Shown here: positions 1 to 5,638 of the stretch, piece by piece
Layout of the letters: every line of letters starts with the position of its first letter
Numbering within the stretch: position 1 is the first letter of the stretch
From: Chloroflexota bacterium
GTDB taxonomy: Bacteria > Chloroflexota > Dehalococcoidia > UBA2979
Direction: 5' to 3'
Assembly (NCBI GenBank): GCA_016875695.1
Contig: VGPB01000040.1
Location: 1 to 12,507, forward strand
DNA: 12,507 nucleotides
Translations under genes and position numbers: made by a program
The notes under the pieces: model-generated
The model's input: only the letters and a program-made list of their open reading frames with translations
Told to the model about the DNA's origin: nothing
The model's database searches: none

Positions 1-100
1 CCTCCATCTCGCGGACGTGTGTCTCGGGGCACTCGTTCTCGAGGAACTCGCGGGCGGCGTTGCGCAGGAGCTCCTGGGTTTCTGTGAAGCCGAGGTCCAT
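1..100 (-). CDS. Acyl-CoA dehydrogenase-like protein, N-terminal fragment (cut by window edge)
   Basis: The minus strand from the ATG at 100-98 reads MDLGFTETQELLRNAAREFL and then continues ENECPETHVREME to the window edge, so only 33 codons are visible. This is the typical opening of an acyl-CoA dehydrogenase: a first helix of the form 'f..eq..lr...reFl..e..p', the start of the N-terminal alpha-helical domain. Such flavoproteins oxidise acyl-CoA to enoyl-CoA and pass electrons to ETF. The FAD-binding and catalytic Glu parts lie outside the window, so substrate class cannot be judged. A run of seven G's about five bases upstream of the ATG could serve as a weak ribosome-binding site. Family is assigned from the N-terminus only. 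Confidence 0.72.
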   Translation of the reverse strand, partial: MDLGFTETQELLRNAAREFLENECPETHVREME

Positions 101-253
101 CGTGTCCCCCCCAATCCGCGTCGAGCCACACGAGTGTCCGCGCGAACGCCCGCCGCGCGGGCCGTTCGACGCATGCCATGGTTGCTGCGGCCGGCTGCCG
201 TGTGAGCGCGCGAGACCGGCTGCGAACGCACCGAGTCCCTTCGGTGGCGCGAC

Positions 254-259
254 TATAGC
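254..259 (+). promoter_or_regulatory. Possible -10 box for the 265-786 gene
   Basis: TATAGC, preceded by C, resembles the CTAYNNT boxes found elsewhere in the window. It ends five bases before the TTG at 265, so transcription would begin at or next to the start codon. No -35 hexamer is visible at 16-18 bp spacing. The final C instead of T makes this the weakest box of the set. Confidence 0.3.
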
Positions 260-264
260 AGGAG

Positions 265-786
265 TTGGCGGCTTCGCGAACCGCCCGCCAGCGCCAGCGC
301 ATCGAGCGCGCGCGCGCCCACATCGACGACCAGCGCTCGCCGTTCCTGCACTTCGCCGAGGACCAGCGCGTCGCGATGGAGGTGGCGCTGTCGCGCTTCG
401 ACGACGACCTGTAGGCGCTCGAGCACAACCTGGCGGAGCAGCGCAAGGTGCTGATGCGGCTCATCGACGCGATGCGCAGCGGAGGCTTCCTGTCGGTGCG
501 CGAGCTGCTGACCGCGCGCCACGCGCGTCTCGACGAGCCGTCGCAGGAGGGGCTGATCGACCCGATCGAGATCACGTCGCAGCTGAACGCGCTGCGCACG
601 GAGTTGTCGCCGGAGGGCAGCGGGGCGCACCTGCAGGCGGTGGTCGCCGCTACGGACGCGGCGGACCAGCGGCTCGCCTCGGCGGGCGCGCCCGCGCCGC
701 GCACGGTGTCGCGCACGCGCGCGGTGCAGCAGGTCGAGACGGTGACGGAAATCGCCGCCGCGGGGGAGCATGTCGCCGAGGGCTAG
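265..786 (+). pseudogene. Unrecognised helical protein gene interrupted by an in-frame TAG at 412-414
   Basis: One reading frame has almost only G or C at third positions from about 265 to the TAG at 784-786, which marks it as protein-coding, but it contains an in-frame TAG at 412-414. Before the stop it reads ELAASRTARQRQRIERARAH and onward to FDDDL; after it, ALEHNLAEQRKVLMRLIDAM and onward. The charged, Leu-rich helical character continues across the stop, and CAG to TAG (Gln) would explain it by one base change. I do not recognise the family; the 174 codons are mostly helical with a low-complexity, Ala/Thr-rich C-terminus. The only start in the upstream part is TTG 265, with a -10-like box just before it and no well-spaced ribosome-binding site. 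A shorter product could restart at GTG 448 (GGAG nine bases upstream) and give 112 residues. Pseudogene, sequencing error and readthrough remain open. Confidence 0.55.
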
Positions 787-1613
787 CGTTCGCCTCGCTC
801 GTCTGCCTCCGGCGTCGCCTCCGGCGGCAGCGCGAAGTCCGGCACCACCACGCCCGGCGTGGGCAGCCATAGCGGTAGCGAGCCGCGCTCGGCTGCATCG
901 ATATCGACGATCCGCCCGGCGGTCAGCTCGCGCGTGAGCTCGTCCATGCGCTCGGCGCGGCGCTCGCGGGCCTCGCGCGTAAGCTCAAGCTCTTCCGCCG
1001 CGCGCTCGGCGAGCACGCGCTCCGGCGCGTCGGCGCGGCCCGGCAGGCGCGCCTCGAGGACATCGTGGGGCAGCGTGTAGTAGTGGTCGCCGAGGAACTG
1101 CAGCGGGCGCAGCTCCTTGTCGCGCATGAGCCAGCGGTCGTCGAACGCGCGTGGGTCGACGTGCACGGCGACGACGAGCGCGATGCACAGCAGGTGGTCG
1201 CCGAACGGCAGGATCTCCTGCACCGCGCACTCGACCCACGCGAGGCAGCCCGCGATGAGTGGCGCGTCGACATGCGTCGCGGCGAACGTGGCGAGCTGCG
1301 TGGCCTCGAACTTGTCGACGTCGGCGCCGGAGAGTGACGCGAGGTACTGCACGTGGTGCAGCAGCGCGCGGCCGGGCAGGCTGAGCGCGAACTGCTCGGC
1401 GTGGCTGACCATGTCGGCGGTGTGGCGCGACTGCTCGATCGCCACGGCGACGAGCGGCGGGCGCGTGGCGACCGGCATGTGCCAGGCGACCGGCATTACG
1501 TTGTCGCGACCGCGGTCGTGCGCGGTGAGCAGCGCCACGGGCCCGCCGAGCAGCAGCCGCGCCGTGGCCGTGACCGGGCGCCGCTGCAGGTGGGCGGGGG
1601 CGGGATCGCGCAC
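783..1613 (-). CDS. Flavin reductase-like FMN-binding split-barrel protein
   Basis: The 276-residue product has a flavin reductase-like domain at about residues 18-175. Visible family features are 'GGPVALLTA', an Asn followed by 'PVAWHMPVATRPPLVAVAI', 'SRHTADMVSHAEQFALSLP', 'LASLSGADVDKF' and 'AGCLAWVECAVQ...GDHLLCIALVV'. Family members bind FMN or reduce free flavin with NAD(P)H in the cytoplasm; the partner here is unknown. The C-terminal 90 residues are charged, helical and then Pro-rich, an extension beyond the core domain. I chose GTG 1613 because the homologous part begins soon after it and because a TATACT box lies six bases upstream, the spacing of a leaderless transcript; no ribosome-binding site is seen. 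Upstream in-frame codons overlap the divergent promoter and look non-coding. Its stop shares bases with the stop of the convergent 265-786 gene. Confidence 0.82.
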   Translation of the reverse strand: MRDPAPAHLQRRPVTATARLLLGGPVALLTAHDRGRDNVMPVAWHMPVATRPPLVAVAIEQSRHTADMVSHAEQFALSLPGRALLHHVQYLASLSGADVDKFEATQLATFAATHVDAPLIAGCLAWVECAVQEILPFGDHLLCIALVVAVHVDPRAFDDRWLMRDKELRPLQFLGDHYYTLPHDVLEARLPGRADAPERVLAERAAEELELTREARERRAERMDELTRELTAGRIVDIDAAERGSLPLWLPTPGVVVPDFALPPEATPEADERGER

Positions 1614-1619
1614 GCGTCG

Positions 1620-1625
1620 AGTATA
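1620..1625 (-). promoter_or_regulatory. -10 box, leaderless promoter of the flavin reductase-like gene
   Basis: On the minus strand CTATACT sits with six bases between its last T and the GTG at 1613. Transcription starting 6-7 bases after the box would begin on the start codon. No TTGACA-like -35 is present at normal spacing. Confidence 0.55.
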
Positions 1626-1679
1626 GGCGCTGGCGCCCCGGCGCCTCGGCGCGCTGCGCGACGCGAGCGTGAGAGCGGC

Positions 1680-1685
1680 TACAAT
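1680..1685 (+). promoter_or_regulatory. -10 box upstream of the S8 protease
   Basis: GGCTACAAT matches the -10 consensus well. It would start transcription near 1692, leaving a leader of about 70 bases before the protease start. A -35 element is not evident. The box is divergent to the 1620-1625 box, with 54 bp between them. Confidence 0.5.
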
Positions 1686-1761
1686 TGCGGTCCGCTCGCC
1701 GCTGTGGCGAGCGCGGCCTCGGCGGCGCAACTCGATCCGGATCCGCGGACGTGACAGAGGG

Positions 1762-3420
1762 ATGGTTGTGCGCCGCGCTGTCCTGCTCTGCATGCTGTTG
1801 TCGGCGCTGGCCTGGGGCGAGCGCCGGGAAGCGCCTCCAGCGACGCCGGCAGTGGCATCGTCGGCGGCCATCGAGCTCGCGCTGGTGCCGTCGCCCGCGG
1901 ACGCGGCGGCGGTGCCCGGCCAAACGAGCTCGATCGCCGCGCTCGACGTGATCGGCGCGGATCGCTGGCGCGCGGCCGGGTTCACGGGCCAGGGCGTGCG
2001 CGTGGCGATCGTGGACACGGGGTTTGCGGGCTACACGGCGCGGCTCGGAGTGTCGCTGCCGGAGCGCGTGGTCGCGCGCTCGTTCCGCGCAGACGGGCGC
2101 ATCGACGGTGGCAGCGAGCACGGGACGTTCGCCGCGCGCATCGTGAGCGCCGTGGCGCCACGCGCGGAGCTGCATCTGCTGAGCTTCGGGACAGTGGCGG
2201 AGCTCGCGCAGGTCGTGGAATACCTCGTGACGCAGCGCATCGACGTGGTGTCGTTCTCGCTCGGGTTCGTGCACAACGGGCCGGGCAACGGGACGGGGCC
2301 GCTGAACGCGGTGGTGTCGCGATCGCTGGAGGGCGGCGCGCTGTGGGCGGTGGCGGCCGGTAACTGGGCGCAGCAGCACTGGGTGGGCCCGTACCGCGAC
2401 CGCGACGGCGACGGCGTGCACGAGTTCGCGAACGGCCTCGAGGAGAACGGGCGGCTGTACCGCGCCGGCGACCTGATCACGGTCTCGCTGCGCTGGGACG
2501 AGCCGTTCGGCGCGGCGTGCACGGACTTCGACATCGAGCTGTTCGGGGCCGCCGGGGAACTGGTCCGCGCCTCGAGGCTGACGCAGGCGTGCCAGGACGA
2601 CCCGGTCGAGAGCCTGCAGGTGCTCGCGACGCGCGACGGGCGCTACAGCGTGCGGATCATCGAGGCGACGGCGATGCCGGGGCCGAGCGGGCCACCCGCC
2701 AGGCGGCTGGAGCTGCTGATGCTCGGCTCGCCGGACCGTGGCGAGGGACTGGAGGTGGCGGTGCCCGCGGGGTCGCTCGCCGAGCCCGCCGACCACCCGC
2801 GCGTGCTCAGCGTGGGGGCGATCAGCGCGGCCGGCGCGGGCGGCGGCGCGCCCACGGTGGCGCGCTTCTCCTCGCGCGGCCCATCAGCGGACGGGCGCGT
2901 CAAGCCGGACCTGGTGGCGCCGACCGGGCGCTTCCTGCCCGGCGGCGAGGTGACGTTCTCCGGCACGTCCGCCGCCGCGCCGCACGTGGCCGGCATGCTC
3001 GCGCTGATGCGCGAGGCCTGGCCGGCGGCGCCCGGGGCCGAGTTGCTGCGGGAGCTGCGCGCGCGCGCGCTGGACCTGGGGCCGGCAGGCCTCGACGCCG
3101 ACTCTGGGGCGGGGCTCGCGCAGCTCGGCTCGCTGGAGGGGCTGGGGCCGCTGCTGCCGGCGGGCGCGGCGACCGCAGCGCTGGCGGGGCCGCTGCCGCA
3201 GGGCGAGGGCCTGACGGCGATGCGCTACCGCGGCCCGAGCGGCTACCCGCTGCGTTTCGTGCACCTGCTGCCGCTGGAGCGGCGCGTGATCGCGGTCTAC
3301 CGGCTCGAGCTGCTGACGGCGCGCTTCGACCAGTACATCGTCGGTGCGCCGACGTTCGTGCAGACCTTCGACACGCTGCGTGACGGCGACCTGCTGTTCA
3401 TGGTGGTCGCCGCGCCGTAG
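1762..3420 (+). CDS. Secreted subtilisin-family (S8) serine protease with inserted beta domain and C-terminal module
   Basis: The 552-residue protein begins with a signal peptide (residues 1-19, RR then a Leu-rich core ending ALAWG) and has the subtilase triad: Asp85 in VAIVDTG, His120 in EHGTFAA and Ser403 in SGTSAAAPHVAG, with oxyanion Asn201 in AAGN. It should be an exported endopeptidase. Between Asn and Ser lies an extra section (about 205-325) with DRDGDG, a likely calcium loop, and a beta-sandwich resembling pre-peptidase C-terminal domains. No clear propeptide domain is visible between the signal peptide and catalytic core, only about 45 residues. Residues 484-552 form a C-terminal module (RYRGPSG, VIAVYR, FDQYIVGAP) shared with the 8270-8914 protein. 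ATG 1762 has AGAGGG almost touching it; GTG 1768, in frame two codons later, has that site at better spacing and may be the true start. Confidence 0.9.
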   Translation: MVVRRAVLLCMLLSALAWGERREAPPATPAVASSAAIELALVPSPADAAAVPGQTSSIAALDVIGADRWRAAGFTGQGVRVAIVDTGFAGYTARLGVSLPERVVARSFRADGRIDGGSEHGTFAARIVSAVAPRAELHLLSFGTVAELAQVVEYLVTQRIDVVSFSLGFVHNGPGNGTGPLNAVVSRSLEGGALWAVAAGNWAQQHWVGPYRDRDGDGVHEFANGLEENGRLYRAGDLITVSLRWDEPFGAACTDFDIELFGAAGELVRASRLTQACQDDPVESLQVLATRDGRYSVRIIEATAMPGPSGPPARRLELLMLGSPDRGEGLEVAVPAGSLAEPADHPRVLSVGAISAAGAGGGAPTVARFSSRGPSADGRVKPDLVAPTGRFLPGGEVTFSGTSAAAPHVAGMLALMREAWPAAPGAELLRELRARALDLGPAGLDADSGAGLAQLGSLEGLGPLLPAGAATAALAGPLPQGEGLTAMRYRGPSGYPLRFVHLLPLERRVIAVYRLELLTARFDQYIVGAPTFVQTFDTLRDGDLLFMVVAAP

Positions 3421-3429
3421 CGCACGGCG

Positions 3430-4404
3430 TTACGGTCGCGTGGCCGTGGGCGTTGGGGTCGGCGTGGGCGTGGCGGTGGGCGCCCCGGTCGCGGCCGGTG
3501 TGGCGGTGGCGGCGGGGTCGGCGCCGAGGAAGCGCGCGGCGGCGACTGAGCCGTCCTGCGCGGCCTGCTGGGCGGAGGCGAGCGCGGCCTCCGAGCCGGC
3601 GGTGGGCCGGACGGTGCCGAGCACGGAGCGGCCGACCGTGACGGCCTGGTGATAGCTGGCGATGGCGTCCTTGTTGACCGTTTGCGGGGCGGTCTCGATG
3701 CGGTTGGCGACGGCGGCGGTGTTCTCGGTGATGGTGCGCAGGAGCACGGCGTCGACGGGCTCGCCGCGGGCGGTGCGCTGGGCGATCTCGTCGAGGGCGA
3801 CGCGTATGCGCAGCAGCTCGTCGCCGGCGGTGAGGCTGGTGCGGTTGGTGGCGACGAGGCGGGCGCGCGCGTTGTCGGCGGGGGAGTTGTCGGGGCCGCC
3901 TAGGCCGAGCGCGAGGATGAGCGCGACTGCGGCGGCAGCGGCGGTGAGCGGGGCGGCGACAAGGAGCTCGCGCCAGCGCCAGCGCGCGGGCAGCAGCGCT
4001 TCGCGCAACGGCTCACGGGGCTCGCGCGCGACGGCGGGCACGGGTCGCGGCTCGGGCTGGGCGGCGTGCTCGAGGGAGTGGAAGACGTAGGCGCGCGAGC
4101 GGGCGCGGTAGGAGCGGAAGGTGGGCGAGTCGGTGGGGTCAGGGAGGCCGTGGCGAAGCAGGCTGGCGGTGCGGATGAGCGCGGCGAGTTCGGGGTCCTG
4201 GCGGGGGTCGACGTGGGGGTCCTCGCCGGCTTCGAGGGCGGCGAGGGCCTGGGCGAGGCGCTCGGCCTCGGCGGTCTCGGCGGCGGCGTCGACGCCCTCA
4301 CCCCCCGGCCCCCGCTCCCCGGGACGGGGCGAGGGGGAGTCGGAGCTGAGGAAGGCTTCGAGCTCGTCGCGCATCGCGTCGTCGGTGGGGGGGCGGTCGG
4401 TCAT
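3430..4404 (-). CDS. Putative membrane anti-sigma factor, partner of the ECF sigma factor
   Basis: This 324-residue protein starts by an ATGA overlap with the sigma gene, with GAGG five bases before its ATG, so translation is probably coupled. The cytoplasmic N-terminus (about 1-146) would hold the sigma-binding part; one membrane helix lies at about 147-168 (ELLVAAPLTAAAAAVALILA); the outside domain (about 175-300) is helical and ends in a Thr-Pro-rich tail (TPTPTPTPTATRP). The outside part resembles uncharacterised domains such as DUF5667 found behind sigma factors in Actinobacteria and Chloroflexota, but I cannot confirm this. Residues 23-37 (SPSPRPGERGPGGEG) come from a GC-rich palindromic element that looks inserted. 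There is no clear zinc anti-sigma HxxxCxxC motif. Function is inferred mainly from position and topology. An upstream extension of this frame is ruled out because it runs through the sigma gene. Confidence 0.72.
   Translation of the reverse strand: MTDRPPTDDAMRDELEAFLSSDSPSPRPGERGPGGEGVDAAAETAEAERLAQALAALEAGEDPHVDPRQDPELAALIRTASLLRHGLPDPTDSPTFRSYRARSRAYVFHSLEHAAQPEPRPVPAVAREPREPLREALLPARWRWRELLVAAPLTAAAAAVALILALGLGGPDNSPADNARARLVATNRTSLTAGDELLRIRVALDEIAQRTARGEPVDAVLLRTITENTAAVANRIETAPQTVNKDAIASYHQAVTVGRSVLGTVRPTAGSEAALASAQQAAQDGSVAAARFLGADPAATATPAATGAPTATPTPTPTPTATRP
4295..4339. repeat. GC-rich imperfect palindrome, REP-like, inside the anti-sigma gene
   Basis: The segment is a C-tract half, CCCCGCTCCCC, facing a G-tract half, GGGGCGAGGGG, with a few bases between them and C-rich flanks. 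In the gene it encodes SPSPRPGERGPGGEG. Closely similar short palindromes are common as dispersed repeats in many GC-rich genomes and yield this PSPRPGERG-type peptide when they fall in genes. Dispersal in this genome cannot be seen from one copy. Confidence 0.5.
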
Positions 4405-5213
4405 CGGGTCCTCGTCGCGGGGCGCTGTTCGAAGAGGGCGTCCAGCGGGTCGATTGTGTGATTGTTTGCGAGCGGTTCCGCCTGGGGGGTGGCGCCGTCG
4501 GTGCCTTCGGGACCGTTGAGCATGCGCTTGAGCTTCTGGACGCCTTTGTGCTGGAGCACTTTGACGTTGGTGAGCTGCTTGCCCAGGATCTCGGCGGTCT
4601 CCGCGATGCTGAGGCCGGAGGCGAAGCGCAGGAGGATGACCTCGCGCTGGGCGTCCGGGAGCTGGCGGACGGCGTCGAACACCTCCTCGATGGTGAGCTT
4701 GGTGACGGCGAGCTCCGCGGGGCCCCTGGCGCCGTCGCGGAGGGTACCGGCGAGCTCTGCCGATAGCTCGCTCACGGGCCCGCGCGTGGCGGCGCGGCGG
4801 TGGAACGAGACGACGTGGTTGTGGGCGATGCGGAACAGCCACGCGCCGAAGGGCACGCGCTCTACCGCATCACCGGCGGCTGCGGCCGCCTGCACTGTGC
4901 CTCCTGTCACCGCGGCTTGCGCCGCGGGCGGGCCTCCTGCGTCCGCGGCTTGCGCCGCCGGCGTGACGGGTTGCCACTGGAACCCGTCGATGGCTCCAAG
5001 GACCTTGAGGAAGATCTCTTCCGCGAGGTCCTCGGCATCGGTCTCGTTGCCGACACGGCTGAGGCAGTAGCGATACAGCCTCGGCAGGTAGGCGTCGTAC
5101 AGGAGGCCCAGGGCCTCCTGTTCGCCGCGCCGGGCGCGGTCCACGAGGGCGCGCTCGACGGCGGGGTCGAGACCGGTGCGGGCAGGATGGTGTTGCGGAT
5201 CGAGTTCCGGCAA
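4401..5213 (-). CDS. ECF-type RNA polymerase sigma factor with a repeat insertion in region 2
   Basis: The 270-residue protein has sigma region 2 at about 36-140 (GLLYDAYLPRLYRYCLSRVG, DAEDLAEEIFLKVL, FGAWLFRIAHN) and region 4 at about 178-232 (LPDAQREVILLRFASGLSIA, then ETAEILGKQLTNVKV), the normal two-domain plan of extracytoplasmic-function sigma factors. These direct RNA polymerase to stress or envelope promoters and are held by an anti-sigma factor, here the overlapping downstream gene. Residues 82-118 are an Ala/Gly/Pro-rich insertion between the 2.2 and 2.3 parts, built from three 11-residue units. I chose TTG 5213 because GGAG lies six bases upstream and a TATACT box sits about 28 bases upstream; longer in-frame readings would start above that promoter. 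A further 38 residues follow region 4. Confidence 0.87.
   Translation of the reverse strand: MPELDPQHHPARTGLDPAVERALVDRARRGEQEALGLLYDAYLPRLYRYCLSRVGNETDAEDLAEEIFLKVLGAIDGFQWQPVTPAAQAADAGGPPAAQAAVTGGTVQAAAAAGDAVERVPFGAWLFRIAHNHVVSFHRRAATRGPVSELSAELAGTLRDGARGPAELAVTKLTIEEVFDAVRQLPDAQREVILLRFASGLSIAETAEILGKQLTNVKVLQHKGVQKLKRMLNGPEGTDGATPQAEPLANNHTIDPLDALFEQRPATRTR
4867..4965 (-). repeat. Three 33-bp tandem units inside the sigma factor gene
   Basis: Two good copies of a 33-bp unit are at 4900-4932 and 4933-4965, and a degenerate third is at 4867-4899. Each encodes 11 residues: TPAAQAADAGG, PPAAQAAVTGG and TVQAAAAAGDA in protein order. The unit length keeps frame, so copy number can change without breaking the gene. 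Confidence 0.7.
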
Positions 5214-5240
5214 CGGCGGCTCCGGTGGCGTGTCCTTAGG

Positions 5241-5246
5241 AGTATA
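5241..5246 (-). promoter_or_regulatory. -10 box of the sigma/anti-sigma operon
   Basis: GCTATACT on the minus strand, about 28 bases before the TTG start at 5213, gives a short leader that includes GGAG. The hexamer is identical to that before the flavin reductase-like gene and tRNA-Ser(CGA). No -35 match is seen at 16-18 bp. Confidence 0.5.
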
Positions 5247-5320
5247 GCGAGAGGACGCCCGCCGTCCGCCGCTTGTCCCCGCAGGTCTCGCTGCCGAGCC
5301 AGGCCCCCCGCCTGCATAGA

Positions 5321-5349
5321 TAGACAACACATAAGCGGCGGGGTAGGTT
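5321..5349 (+). promoter_or_regulatory. Promoter of the Ig-like surface protein (-35 TAGACA, 17 bp, -10 TAGGTT)
   Basis: TAGACA at 5321-5326 differs from TTGACA by one base, and TAGGTT at 5344-5349 fits TANNNT, with an ideal 17-bp spacer in a locally AT-rich patch. This is the only convincing two-element promoter I see in the window. It predicts transcription from about 5356 and a leader of about 280 bases. Confidence 0.55.
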
Positions 5350-5405
5350 AACCGGTACCGGGGAATGGCGCCCCGGGGAGAAACTCGGCGAACGTAGCGT
5401 TAACC
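5347..5405. repeat. Pair of GTTAACC sites 52 bp apart
   Basis: GTTAACC occurs at 5347-5353, overlapping the proposed -10 box, and at 5399-5405. Both copies are preceded by GTAG, and GTTAAC is itself palindromic. The 52-bp spacing is about five helical turns, so a regulator could contact both sites on one face. A regulatory role is a guess from spacing and position. Confidence 0.35.
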
Positions 5406-5509
5406 CTGTGCTGCGCGCCCCCGTTCCTCCCTGTGTACAGGAGAGGTGCGCCCGCGGGCGTGCCGACTTCGGGTGCGTGCAGCTCAGACGGTGGCCGGTG
5501 GAGGAGGTA

Positions 5510-5547
5510 GTGCTGGTGGCGTTTCGCTCGAGCGACGGCACCAGCAC
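5510..5547 (+). promoter_or_regulatory. Strong stem-loop in the 5' leader of the surface protein
   Basis: A perfect 9-bp stem (GTGCTGGTG at 5510-5518 with CACCAGCAC at 5539-5547) is followed by a G/G mismatch, three more pairs (CGT with ACG), a TT bulge, then CGC/GCG closing a TCGA loop. It lies 92 bases before the TTG start. The leader from 5356 to 5638 has no credible gene on either strand; it also contains CCTG-TGTA-CAGG (5430-5441) and GCCCGCGGGC near 5450. I do not recognise a known riboswitch class. Confidence 0.55.
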
Positions 5548-5638
5548 AACGGCTCCAGCGGCGACCCCGCAGGAGAGGGGGGCGACCGAGGCACGCGAGG
5601 ATGCTCGTCACGCAGTGAACAGTCCAGGAGGGCTAGGC

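Noticed and set aside
60..872. A 270-codon plus-strand frame over the 265-786 gene
   Set aside because: Low-complexity Arg/Ala/Gly sequence in another phase. The 265-786 frame has the GC3 coding signature despite its internal stop.
985..2796. A 603-codon open frame on the minus strand across the flavin reductase-like and protease genes
   Set aside because: Arg/Ala/His-rich, no domain, and its codon positions are out of phase with the GC3 pattern; it shadows two well-supported genes.
4405..4842. Extension of the anti-sigma frame upstream of 4404
   Set aside because: It would overlap more than 400 bases of the sigma factor gene; the ATGA junction with a ribosome-binding site is the normal arrangement.
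5408..5638. An upstream start for the Ig-like surface protein
   Set aside because: It would place 77 charged, unstructured residues before a signal peptide. The TTG at 5639 with AGGAGG at seven bases is far better, and the upstream part is a structured leader.
5350..5638. A known riboswitch (cyclic di-GMP or cobalamin type) in the leader
   Set aside because: I looked for the conserved cores of these classes and did not find them; only generic stem-loops are supported.
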